Shown piece by piece: positions 25,201-37,500 of a stretch of DNA of 64,000 nucleotides. Made by a program: the position numbers and the translations under genes. Source of the stretch: Symbiodinium natans (lineage: Eukaryota; Sar; Dinophyceae; Suessiales; Symbiodiniaceae); assembly GCA_905221605.1 (NCBI GenBank), contig CAJNDS010002233.1, positions 356,501-420,500 of the forward strand, read 5' to 3'. The notes under the pieces were generated by a model, which saw only the letters and a list, made by a program, of their open reading frames with translations, had not been told where the DNA came from and made no database searches. Within the stretch, counting starts at the first letter, position 1; every line of letters begins with the position of its first letter.

Positions 25201-28200
25201 ACCTATGCTGCAAAAGGTACAGCCTGAGCTCTTTCACGAGCACTTCTTGGCCAGGCCATTAAAGCCAAGGGAGCTACACAAGCACTTTGTAGCACAACCG
25301 ATCTGTCTACATGAGCCGCCGCCGCAGGGTTTCCGCCACCACACCTAGCTGATGCGGCGAAGCCTGGTCAAAGCCTAGTGTGCGGGCATGCTACTCTCGT
25401 TCAAGCCTTCTGCCCATGCTCCTGGTGTGTCCGCAATGGGAGCTGTGCCGCAACACGTGCCTGTCCCGACTGCACACTGGTTTCGGGCGGCGCCGGTCTG
25501 TGACTCGGCAGCGCTTCACTGCTGACAGGACATCCGCTCCTGAGCCCCCACATTGCCCACATTGCCATCCAGCTCCTGAGTCCGCGGTTCTCTTATCCTG
25601 GCTGTTCGCAGATGGGCCCCTTCAAGGCTATCCACAGGGACCCTTGGGCCATCAGCTTCTCGATGACATGAAAGGGACAAGGGCTCCAGGAGGATGCGGG
25701 AGTCGGCGGGTGTGGGAGCTGGCGACCCGAGCGAGGCTTGGGATCACGGGGCCTGGATCGGTTGGGATGAGAAAAGTTAAGGCCCCGCCTTCCTCAAATG
25801 AAAACGCCTGGCCCTCCCCCCCCCCCCCCGCAAAGTGCCCTTACAAGTCATGTGGTATAGATTTTGGCAGACATACCTACAGGGTGGCAAGGCACTAAGG
25901 AGCCTTCCTGCTCAAATGAGTTTACTCGGGACAACCTCGAAATCTGAAAGACTGACTGAAATATGATGCCAGGAATCGATTGAGGGCACACAGGAAGACA
26001 TCCATGACGCCCAGGCTCCCTCTCTGAGTACTCGGTCTGGACATCTTGGAGGCATGCCCAAATGTCGTAGATCACGGACACTCCGATTTGCCAGTGATAG
26101 CCCTCCTTGATGAGCACCTGCTCCGAGACGGCAGCTGGCAGTCCGGAACGAGGTTTCAGCCTTGTGGAGGTGAAGAATGAAAGATTTTCGCCACGCAACC
26201 CACTTCGATCCACTTGACACATTTCGACAAACATGAAAAACGAATGCAGTTCGACACACCCCTGGCCTGTGGTCTTGCTGAAATTGGCGTGTCACGTCCA
26301 TTCGCCTCCCCATCCACTTTGCCCAAGTGGGGTGGCAGTCGACCGTAAAGTTCCTCAGGGGCGTGCGCAAGCGCACACTGCACCCCTCCATCGGCATGCT
26401 CGGCAGCTGCAAACGGTCATCCAGCCTCAAGGACAAAATCTCTCTCGATAAAAAACAAACAGGCCCACTCCAATTTTTGGTGTACTGCTCGAAGCTTACT
26501 GAGTGCTGCACATGACCACGGCGCAAGCAGGGGCTCCAAGTAGCTCGAGTGCTGCTGCCGTGAGCTGCGCAGGGCGTGCCCCCACACTCCAACCCACAAT
26601 CAAAGCCGGCCTCGTGAAGTGCAGATCCTTGGATACACACGTGATACACTGGTCGGCCACATTAGCCGATTGTGTCGTGTTTGTGCCATGTCGTGTGAGG
26701 CAGCGAGACGGCTCAGTGCCCCTATAGGCCAGTAGGTGCTTCCAAGTAGCGTGGACTTGATGGCAACGACTGGCAGCTGCCGATAATTGCAGAATCTGTA
26801 CAGCTCCATGAGGTTCGCAGGAACTAGGCCACGACTTCTGCCAGCGCAAGTGAAGCCAGACTGTTGTAGCTCTCCTCGAAGGGCCCAGGACACGCACCCC
26901 CAGCGAATGCCATGATCAGCGGGTTGCACCTGACAGGGATGAAGACTAAGGCTGACTGACAAGGCGCAATGTCAAAGCTGAAACCCAAGAAGAACTATAG
27001 TTGCTACCATTGGCACTAAGAGCCTGGCCCACATAGAACTAGAGAACACCATGGACCTACGGAGTCAAAGTGTACTATTTTGCTATTCTGTAGTCATGTG
27101 CTCTTTTTGGATTCACCCCGCTCCTGGGCTTCACGACCTCTGGGCAGCACAAGCCTCCGCGCCTCCGAGTCCGAGTCTGCGTCCGCACCGATTCGGCAGG
27201 AACCGGCAAGAACTTTGTGGCGCATGCGCCCTTCCGACTTATCGTGCACCTATCCAGGATGTTGGCTGTCTGGCATCCCGTGGCGTCACCTTCAAGAACG
27301 CTTGTTTAACACTGGCACAAGATAGGAACCTTGGCAGCATTTGCAGCATGGGACTGCCACAAGTCCCAAGCCACATGGCAGCAACACGGAAAGTTGCGAC
27401 TGGCACGAGGCACATCCCTCTGGCACAAGCAAGCCAGTGTCTGTTGGCGGCACAAGACCGGGCAAAACGACGCATGGCCTTTCCGTTAAAGCCTTACGCA
27501 AGCGGAGCTCCAACTAGGCCTACTTCAGAGATTTCTGCTCTGCACCAAGGGAACGTCACTCAAGGACCCCGAAATCGTTCTAGTGGCAGTTACTTGCTGG
27601 CATGCTTGTGGGCATGCTGGAATGTTTGCTGGCATGCTGTCAATGCTTTGTTTGAAGGGGCTCCTAGCTGAGAAACATGCATCTGCGCAGTGGATCATTC
27701 ATTCCATACTCGATATCTCTCGATGGCACCATCTGGAGTGCCGGGAAATGGAGAATCGGCAGAACTCCTGCGTTGCGCGTGCCAGGACCAACACACGGAG
27801 GCAAACTGTGCATCGCACTCTCTGATGACTCCGATCGGCACATTATCGACATTATCGACACCTACGCGGAGTGCCAGGCAGGCCAGCTCCAAGTAACATT
27901 ACACAGAAACCTGTCGAGCCCTGGCCGGCTGTTCTACATGCTGTGCAAGCTGCAGAAGATTTCAAGGCCGCGCGCTTGCGACACTCGTCAAGCCGCATCA
28001 GACAGTTGTGGGATGAAACCTGCCGAGACCATTAAACTATCGAAGGCGCCGCATCTTCTCTGGCGAGCACCACAAAACCAAGAAGGTGCAGGGGCTCTCA
28101 TACAGCAAGCGACCGTCATGAGCCCAATATTTGCTTACCATGCCCATCTACCCAAGCTGTTTTCCCAAGCCAAGACAACAGCACATGGAGGATGCGCACA

Positions 28201-28234
28201 AGCGGCCCCTTCACTTGCTTTTCACTTTCACCCT
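25201..28234. other. Mostly featureless region with a poly-C run
   Basis: A homopolymer run of about 15 C lies near 25,817-25,831. Minus-strand frames between about 25,850 and 26,650 have a somewhat protein-like composition but sit in shifting frames, have no family match and may be a decayed gene. No other gene is supported. Confidence 0.4.
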
Positions 28235-30535
28235 CCGGGCGAACACGTTCCCTCCAAAACGGCGATGCCCTGACATCTTCCCTGGAACCCGAAGCCTCAC
28301 GAGCTTCATCGCAAGGGCAAAGGCAGAAGTAGCAGACGACCTCCTAAATGCCATGGTGAGATTGCTACCACTTCCAACTCTAGCGGCACGCTTGGGTCAG
28401 GCTTGACGGCCGTGGGCCACCGCTTGGGGAAAAGGTGCACCAGGTCTCTGTGGTGGACTGCATCGACTTGGGCTGCACGCCATTTAGCAGAAGGCGTTGG
28501 TTCCGATCAACCTCACAGGTGCACGTTGCTGCAGGCAAGAACGCTGCAATGTAGCTGCCTCGGTGCAAAGGTGCTCAGCAGCAGGTCTTGTTCCTCACAA
28601 GTCCCGGGCACCAGCGCCATGTCCGAGGCGTCCAGCAACGAAACAGCGCAACTGTGGCCACGGGGACATCTTGAAGCAGGACTGCTGTTCGATTCGCAGT
28701 GCAAGCGCCCCCTTGCCGCACCAAGTACTTTGCTGGCAGGTATCCAACTGGAAAGCATGCTCTGCAACTCTAGCGACCGAATGGCATACGAGACTGAGCG
28801 GGAGGTTTCTCCAGGTCTTCTTTGATGGCATTCTGCAAGGATGGCTAGCCACCACCCTTCTCCCCAAAGCTTAAGTCATCAGCTCAGAGCCTACTTGAAC
28901 ACAGCTTGCGGCTGGGACATATGCTTTGCGCTGGCACAGCGCAGCTCATGTCATGCGGCTATCGACCGGATAAGCAGCTTCCTGCATATACTCGACACAC
29001 CATGAGAAGCATGAGGTCCGTCCCTTCCATCTGGACCCAGATGCGATCACTGCAAGCCACGTGCACAACTGACATGTCGCAGGATTCAGTGCACACAACG
29101 CGGGTGACCTGCACATCTGTGCCAGCTCTGCCTCGCAACACGGCAACACCAAGTCGCCCGCCGATGCGCCCTTCCCAGCCATGCACTTCTTTTGATGCAT
29201 CGGCCCTGCCAGCAACGAAGCGCAAGGAGGACAACAAAGGTGCACAAACGTTGCCAACAAGCAACCCTTTCACCCGCTGCCTCTATCCGCTTTCACCCTC
29301 CCGGCGAACATGTTCCCTCCAAAACGGCGATGCCCTGACATCTTCCCTGGAACCCGAAGCCTCACGAGCTTCATCGCAAGGGCAAAGGCAGAAGTAGCAG
29401 ACGACCTCCTAAATGCCATGGTGAGATTGCTACCACTTCCAACTCTAGCGGCACGCTTGGGTCAGGCTTGACGGCCGTGGGCCACCGCTTGGGGAAAAGG
29501 TGCACCAGGTCTCTGTGGTGGACTGCATCGACTTGGGCTGCACGCCATTTAGCAGAAGGCGTTGGTTCCGATCAACCTCACAGGTGCACGTTGCTGCAGG
29601 CAAGAACGCTGCAATGTAGCTGCCTCGGTGCAAAGGTGCTCAGCAGCAGGTCTTGTTCCTCACAAGTCCCGGGCACCAGCGCCATGTCCGAGGCGTCCAG
29701 CAACGAAACAGCGCAACTGTGGCCACGGGGACATCTTGAAGCAGGACTGCTGTTCGATTCGCAGTGCAAGCGCCCCCTTGCCGCACCAAGTACTTTGCTG
29801 GCAGGTATCCAACTGGAAAGCATGCTCTGCAACTCTAGCGACCGAATGGCATACGAGACTGAGCGGGAGGTTTCTCCAGGTCTTCTTTGATGGCATTCTG
29901 CAAGGATGGCTAGCCACCACCCTTCTCCCCAAAGCTTAAGTCATCAGCTCAGAGCCTACTTGAACACAGCTTGCGGCTGGGACATATGCTTTGCGCTGGC
30001 ACAGCGCAGCTCATGTCATGCGGCTATCGACCGGATAAGCAGCTTCCTGCATATACTCGACACACCATGAGAAGCATGAGGTCCGTCCCTTCCATCTGGA
30101 CCCCAGATGCGATCACTGCAAGCCACGTGCACAACTGACATGTCGCAGGATTCAGTGCACACAACGCGGGTGACCTGCACATCTGTGCCAGCTCTGCCTC
30201 GCAACACGGCAACACCAAGTCGCCCGCCGATGCGCCCTTCCCAGCCATGCACTTCTTTTGATGCATCGGCCCTGCCAGCAACGAAGCGCAAGGAGGACAA
30301 CAAAGGTGCACAAACGTTGCCAACAAGCAACCCTTTCACTCGCTGCCTCTATCCGCTTTCACCCTCCCGGCGAACATGTTCCCTCCAAAACGGCGATGCC
30401 CTGACATCTTCCCTGGAACCCGAAGCCTCACGAGCTTCATCGCAAGGGCAAAGGCAGAAGTAGCAGACGACCTCCTAAATGCCATGGTGAGATTGCTACC
30501 ACTTCCAACTCTAGCGGCACGCTTGGGTCAGGCTT
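28235..30535 (+). repeat. Tandem array, ~1,065-bp unit, two full copies and a partial third
   Basis: Unit 1 runs from about 28,235 to 29,299, unit 2 from about 29,300 to 30,365, and a third partial copy continues to about 30,535. Units 1 and 2 are almost identical. The clearest difference is one extra C at about 30,100 (GGACCCCAGATG versus GGACCCAGATG), which changes the frame of any ORF crossing it. Identity breaks after GGTCAGGCTT in the third copy. An older relative of the same sequence lies at 30,710-31,145. Confidence 0.92.
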
Positions 30536-33379
30536 CATAAGCCATCGACAAGAGTTAAAGCGCAGGACGTTTGTGGCAAAAGCTTTGGCTCTAATTCTCC
30601 AACTTAAAGCCGTACACCTACCCTCGCTTACATTGGACTTAGGACCGAGAGTGGAACTCGCAGACAGCGAGACAGGCCAAGACAGGGAGGGGCGCCGATG
30701 GGAGCGGTAGAACGTCCGTCCCTTCCGTCTGGACCCAGATGCGATCAGTGCAAGCCACGTGCAGAACTGACATGTCGCAGGATTCAATGCACCCAATGCC
30801 GGTGACCTGCACATCTGTGCCAGCTCTGCCTCGCAACACAGCAACGCCCAGTCGCCTGCCGATGCGCCCTTCACAGCCACGCGACTCTCTTGATGCATCG
30901 GCCCTGCCACCCACGAAGCGCAAGGAGGACAACAGAGGTGCACACACGTTGCCAACAAGCAACCCTTTCACTCGCCGCCGCTATCCGCTTTCACGCTCCG
31001 GGGGAACACGTTCCCTCCATAACAGCGATGCCGTGAGATCTTACCTGGAGAGCCTGGTGTCAGGGGTAGAGGCGGTACCAGCAGCCGACCTCCTAAATAG
31101 CACGGTGAGCTTGCCAGCACTTCCAACTCTAGCGGCACGCTGAAGGTCTGTGGACAAATGGTGCCGGATCTGCACGATGAATGCTTGGCCGGCGTTCGGA
31201 ACCCACTCAAAACCATTCGAAACGATAGCGAGCAGGGTCGACGAATGCGCCCATGCATCCCGTGGTCGGGCTCGCGAACTAGTTTCATAAAGGCTCCTCC
31301 CAGGCTTCCTGTGAGAATTGACACGTCATCACCCCATGTCAGATCACCGGCCGGCCGCAGCGCGAACTTATGCACTCCTACTCCGGAAGATTTCATGCGA
31401 ATCCAGGTCCTGAAATGCAGTACAAGTATCTGGGGCCTCGCATATCCACACTCGCCCGCGCACATAATCATGTCTGGGCTTGTTTAGGAGCGGCACAGAG
31501 AGACAGCTCCACAGCAGGCTGTTGAGGTGGAGAGCATCGTTGCCAGACATGGGGCGACGCAATTAAGGTGGCTTCGTGGTGCACATCGACTTGAACCACT
31601 GGCCAGCAGACCACCGTGAGATTGCACTCATGGCATTTCATGAGGCAGCAGTCACCTCGTGGGGCTTGGACGGCTGTTAGCCCAGGGAGGCGATGAGGCG
31701 CCGTCCAAGCCGGCTCTAAGCTTCAAAGCCGCTCCGTGGCCAAAGCTGCAAAGACACTGCAGAAGGCGCGCTGCCCACGGCGGATCGGCGGAATATGAAG
31801 GATGCTCAAAGATGCTCAGAATGCTGCTGCGTTTCAACAAGGGCGGCCGAGCCTACCCTCAACATGCTCATGAGCAGAGTCGCTGAAAATCCTGGGGCAA
31901 CTGCGCAGCACGAGGGCAACATCCACAAGTGGCAACCACCCGTGGCAACTCAAAGCTCCTTGTGCAATGACCCTTCGAGTAAGCTTCAAGCAGCTCGACT
32001 CCTACCGTTTGACGCATTTGGGAGTGCCTTGCCTCATGGACAAACCACGGAAATACTCACGAGCACGGACAAGTTCAGGCTGCAGAAGCCTGGGTGCAGT
32101 GCCTCCTTCATGCCCAACTTGTCGATGTCAGTGACACGACGCATGCGGGGAATGCATGCCACTGCATACCTTTTCCGCTCCGTGCAGTGGTATTCATGAA
32201 GGCTGAACTGTTGAACCGCCGTGCTTGGAATCGTCACTCCGGCGGAGCCCAAACCAGCTCATCCGGAGGCAGGACTTGTCACGAAGAAGGCGGCGTGACG
32301 GTCGTGACGTGAGCATGGCTGGCCCGGGATCTGGGCCAAAGCTGGCCAAGAGTGGCCTTGTCCCCATGGGCAGTCACCGGTATGCTATGTGAAAGTGACC
32401 AACTTGTCCGAGTCAGCGGAAGGTGTGGAGTGCGCACCTGACGGCAACAGTCCAAATCTGCACGACACTGGCCTACACACCACTTGACACCACGACACTG
32501 TGGCCTTCCCCAATCGGCGCTCGACAATCTCTCCCACAGTTGTCATGGCACATGAACCTGACCTTGGCACAGAGCACCACTACTTTTGCCGCTCCAGAGG
32601 CCTTTTTCCTGGCAACTACAACTTGTCAACGCTCATGGGGGCCCCAATAGACGCGGATTTTGAGATCCGGACGAAACCTTTGAAGTCGCATCGCTGCGGC
32701 GCGCAGATGCACAAGGAAGCAGGGCCTTGCTTGTGCAGGTCCACGTGGGCCGCGACAACCAGCTCGGGGCTATGAGTCCAAACTTGACGCTCTCAAAATA
32801 CTAAAACCGCTGCAATCAATCTGCAATCTTATTGCTGCTATTGAATTTTGACACCTGACGGAACATGGAAGCCGAGTTTTAGCACTGCTCTAGGCGCTGA
32901 CATCATGACCACCGTACATGTTAAAGCTGGCGTGCCGAACTATGGAGCCAACACGCACTCGACTGCTCTGCATTCATGTATCGCACAGGCCTAAAAGCCG
33001 TGAAAATTCCTGGAACTCAATCTCGCTAGCGCCTAGACCCACCGCGCACAGACCCCTCTAACTTACTGGAACACGGAGACAGGTCGAGATATATCCCACA
33101 CCCACAGCAAAGTCCTTTTTGACTTTGACTTTGATTCGCAACGGGTCAGTGCATAGCAGAGACATGCAGACGCTGTTGGACCCGCGTAGCGATAATGAGC
33201 CAGCATAGATAGCCTGGCAGCTTGTAGCTGCACTTGCATAAGCAAGCCTCAAGAGTGTGAAACCACGAGGCTGGCATGCCGGTCCTAGGACCCAGCACAT
33301 GCCTATGAGAGATTGGCCTTCCGGTCCGAAGACCCAGCAAAGGCACTACAGAAACACGACAAAGAACAGTGCTGATTAA
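30536..33379. other. Spacer with an old relative of the 28-30-kb repeat
   Basis: The part at about 30,710-31,145 is a diverged copy of the array unit (shared GCGATCAGTGCAAGCCACGTG-like and TTCCAACTCTAGCGGCACGC ends). The rest, to the 3' side of the LINE, shows no gene or repeat that I can identify. Confidence 0.5.
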
Positions 33380-33395
33380 GCAACATAGCAACATA
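33380..33395 (-). repeat. 8-bp tandem pair, candidate LINE 3' end
   Basis: Two adjacent GCAACATA units (TATGTTGC on the element's strand) lie about 380 bp beyond the stop codon of the protease ORF. Short terminal tandem repeats instead of a poly(A) tail are known for some LINE clades such as CR1. That this is the real terminus is inference. Confidence 0.35.
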
Positions 33396-33772
33396 GACAG
33401 CCGAATTCGCTAAGCATCTTGGCCAGCTCTCCGGGATTGAAACACTACGTGCGAGAAGATGGTGCAGCTGGGGAAGACAATAAACCAGATAGTAAGGAGC
33501 GGATTAGATATCCAGTGAACATGAGAGCTTCGCTGCATCGATCGAAGTGGCTGTTGGAGCTACTAGTTGGCTGCAGGAAGGGCTTGTTCCAGGACAAACA
33601 ACAAGAGCGTGATACCAAACTCGATACCCAACAACAGCAGCATCCTACGAACGTGCCCTTCCGTCGATCTGTGATTTGACAAAAGATCACCTGTAATCGA
33701 GTGCAGCGGGCGAGTATCCACAAAAACAGTGCAGGTGGCATAGTATAAGTCGGAAAGCAAAAAGAAGAAGGA

Positions 33773-34552
33773 TCAATCACCCACTAGTGCAAGGAGATAA
33801 AAATTCCGCATTAGGACCTCAGCCTCTTTTGAGGAGAGTTCAGCCACGCTCACACCATCATCAGAAGTATATCTGCGAATATCACCATCGCACCCGGATT
33901 GAAACTCATGAAAGAAGGCACGAGAATGACCAGATTGCGGACTGTTGCCCAGATGGTATACCCCGGATACAACATGATATGACCGCAGAGCTTTCCGATT
34001 TTCCACCAAGGTCGGTATGAGAAGACTGTCTGGGATCTTGAGACGAACATTGTTCTTCCGGATCCGGCCATGCTGAAGGGAGAACCGCATGACCTGTAGG
34101 AAAAGAATCCTTGGCGGATGTATCAGAAACTGCAGCCCTTCTGTTGTCTGATGCCATTCCTGTATCATGGCGGGAAGGCTGCGGTGTCGGCCAATGTGAA
34201 GTATAATCGGCGCTGAGGTTAGATCAGTCACATCCACCAGAGCGGAGGTCGGGTCGTATGAGTGAATTGACCCTCCCAATCCAGGAATCGTGACATATTC
34301 CAGGAGGAACATCAAAAATTCAACCACATCCTGTTGTGTACCCGGTCTGCCCCATATGGCCAAGATTCTTGACCATTCCTCTATATCACACAGCCTGCCA
34401 TTTGTCTCTGCAACCCGCTGCTGAACTGTAAGCAGGAGTCCTCCCATTGATTCATGAAAATGCCGGCTGAGCCACCATATACACAGAAGTAGTGCATTCT
34501 GATAGCATGTATTGCCAGTGTTTTGCAGAACTGGGAGGGCAGCCGCAGTCAT
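33773..34552 (-). CDS. Ubiquitin-specific protease (C19) domain ORF of the LINE
   Basis: This 259-aa stretch is in frame with the reverse transcriptase, but its own ATG overlaps the stop of the 327-aa ORF as TGATG, so it can also be read as a separate ORF. All diagnostic USP boxes are visible. The Cys box is NTGNTCYQNALL with Cys16, a QQDVVEFLMFLLE segment is at 73-85, and LQVMRF is at 152-157. The His box YHLGNSPQSGHSRAFF includes His200 and the likely catalytic His209. A DD pair at 231-232 precedes GVSV, and the end is FYLLALV. USPs cleave ubiquitin from proteins; the likely triad Cys/His/Asp is intact. It is shorter than a usual USP core and lacks the Cys-pair zinc-finger insertion. Processing of the element's own proteins is an alternative role. 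Confidence 0.82.
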   Translation of the reverse strand: MTAAALPVLQNTGNTCYQNALLLCIWWLSRHFHESMGGLLLTVQQRVAETNGRLCDIEEWSRILAIWGRPGTQQDVVEFLMFLLEYVTIPGLGGSIHSYDPTSALVDVTDLTSAPIILHIGRHRSLPAMIQEWHQTTEGLQFLIHPPRILFLQVMRFSLQHGRIRKNNVRLKIPDSLLIPTLVENRKALRSYHVVSGVYHLGNSPQSGHSRAFFHEFQSGCDGDIRRYTSDDGVSVAELSSKEAEVLMRNFYLLALVGD

Positions 34553-37500
34553 CAGGCGTTGTCCGGGAGAAGCTCCATGACCCGGTTCGCCAGGGGGTTC
34601 CGCTGAAGACGATCCCTTCGGAACCTTCCCAGTACCATCTTCCACACCGAGAGGTCGCACATGTCCCGAAGATGGCGGTGAAGGTCTTGCTCCGATTCGC
34701 CCACGGTGCCGATCTCGAGGAACATAGCCACCTGGTCGCCCTCCATGTTGGCCGTCAGCTTCCGGCTGGGCTGACATCGTAGAACCGTCTCCCCCGTCAG
34801 AAGGCCTATGACACTCTGCATTTTGCGATGCCACCGCTCCAGCTTCATGGGCTCCCGATCCTGGTTGCGGAGTTCCTGGCGACTGTCGGGATCCCATTGC
34901 AAGTAGGGCCAACACGGATCGTCGTCCTCGTCCTTGACCAGCAACTGTGCCTGCACCGCGCTCCGCATCGCGTCGTCGTTCTTCGTCAGGATGTCCACTC
35001 GTGATACCAACTCGCGAAGGATGAGGCTGACCAGGACCACCCGTTTCGGATACTTGGCTTTGCCCATCTCCTTCTCTGTGTCGAACGTCTGTGACGCCGT
35101 GTACAGGGGGGATACGAGCGATTGGAGCTCCCCTGCGGATTTGATTTGCAAAAACATCACGTAGGCTTGATTGAGTCTTTGCGCCGCCAATGCATCTTCG
35201 TGTCGAATCGATAGTCTCGCGATGGTGTGCACCAGATTGGTGAGCTGAGATTGCGATGACTGGGAGGTTCCGGCATTGGTCTTGGCCTTGCCCTTGCCCC
35301 TTCCAGGTCCCTTTTTCTGAAGCTTCGACGCTGCTTCCGTAACCAACATTGGCGCCGTCTCTTGCTCCACCTCCTTTCTTTTGGAGCCTGCCATTGGTTC
35401 CATCTCCATCCCTGTTGCCGTCGATGGGGGACTCTGGTCGGATTGCTGGATCATCTTGGCTCCGAGACCCTGGAACGCTTTGGAGTAGGTGGACAGTTCG
35501 CTGCTGGTCGGGGGCTGAAATTGCAGCTCTGTCATGAAAGATCAGATTCGAAAAGAAGACCTGCAGTAGAGTCGGGCATTTGTGTTTAGTGTGCATGCTG
35601 GCCACTCCACCGCAATATATACACGGAGCTGACAGTACAAAAGGAACTACCAGCTTGGTGGCCCGCGTGCCGTACTTTTTCCAGAGGTCCTGATGGGATT
35701 TGACAAAGTGGGACCCAAAGTCATGCTTGTTAACCAGCCATTGTCTGCAGATCGCGCAGTGATGAGCGAGCTCCTGAAGCACGTCCTTGCGCCTGCAGAG
35801 ATAACTGAGTCCCCCTTTACGAAATGATTGCTGGAAGTCAGAATCCGATGCGACTGGAATCTTGTCTCGAACCTCAGTAGCACCGCGGGTGGGCTGGGCA
35901 GGAGGGAGGGCTATCGCTGAGCCGGTGGGAGCTGTGCATCGATTCAGTTTAATGTGGCGCCCCAAGCTACTCCATGTGTTGAACTTGCTCAAGCAAAAAC
36001 AACATTGTGGCATGCCATCAACCCCGTATCTGCGTATGTCTGCATTGACATCAGCAAACGACCTCGCAGCTACATCAGGCTCATGTTCAGTTGAGTGTTT
36101 TTTTGTAACGTGCTGCCGCATGGCTGCTTGAGTATTAAAGTAAATGCCACATTCTGGACATGAAAAGCCCTCCTGCAACGGGATATGTACCAGGGTGGAG
36201 TCGTGTTTTCGGTGGTACGTAGCCTCCAGGGCGAGCTGTTTGAACTCCATAATTCTGTTGTGCAGGATGTTCTCAATCATTGGGTCCTTCATGATATCAT
36301 CCGGCTCGATCTGTCTGTACAGTTGTTGAAGATTGAGAAGTCGACTGGAGGCCAGTTTGTGTAGATGTTGCATTGGTTCCGGCAGGCCTACTCTCTGTAA
36401 TAGATCCAACGATCTCTCTCCCGTAAGATGAACTGGCGAGTTGGATATTGCCCGAATTTGTTTGATCCATGCAACTGCAAACATGTCCGCTGATGTTTTG
36501 GTTAAGCCCGTACTTAGTAGTCCATACGTCATCGCTGGAAGAATAGTGCAACGCCATAGTCGAATGCGATGATGTAGCCGAAGAATCTTTCGGGCATTGA
36601 CCAGTTTCCGTAAGCGATCGTAATTCGCCCTTCCAACCGCAATCCGGTGTCTCATTGTCTGCTCTTCAAAACTCGTGTATGACAATACTATACCCATGTA
36701 GTGAAGCTGAGACACCAGTGGAATGAGCTCCACTGTCACAGTATTCGCTTCAAAGATCGGTACCTTCAGATGTTTTTCATCCTTTACAAGTTTGATGCAG
36801 GTGCGCTTGATCCGTTCCGAGCCTTTGCCCTGCACATGCAATATGGCCTTGGACTTGTTGGCATTGACCTTCAAGCCAAATCTTCGAAGCAGCTGAAGGA
36901 GTTGACCCAGAGATTGAAGAGCACCATGAAGATCAGTCGGTGAGGTCAGCTCCCAGCATATGTGCTTGTCGTCAGCGAACATGGACAGCGTTCCTGTGGG
37001 AGAGCGCAAGCCACCGATAGCCTCAAATTCCTGATAGAGGAGTCCAGTGAATACCGACCATACAATCGGCGAGAGGCAGCAGCCCTGGCGAACACCACGT
37101 CCTGCATGGACTAAAAGCCGGGTGCGTTTGTACGTGAGTTCGTATACCGTGCCCTGGATCCATTGAGCAATCGCAGAGCATAGGCCTTCAGGAGCACCTG
37201 TTCGGCGTACTGCTTCCATAACTAGGGACCATGGGCCTGTGTCAAAGGCTTGAGACAGGTCCAGGGATACCTGGAGACCTGCTCGAAAATCAGTCGTGCT
37301 CGTGCCCTGTCTGAGATGATGCAGATTGTAGGCTTGACTCTGTATGGTGGTACGAACTGATCGACAATGTTGTACTGCACGCATCAATGCACACATAACG
37401 TCACGGCCTGGGAGGTATGCATATTGTGGGATCCTGCGCAGGTATTTTAGAGCATAGGGTTTGAAGTGCTGGGCCAGAATCGAAGTGTACGCTTTGGAGA

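Noticed and set aside
25848-26649. Minus-strand frames with somewhat protein-like sequence
   Set aside because: Good-looking pieces lie in different frames with no recognisable motif, splice sites or neighbours; possibly a decayed gene, but not supportable as a feature.
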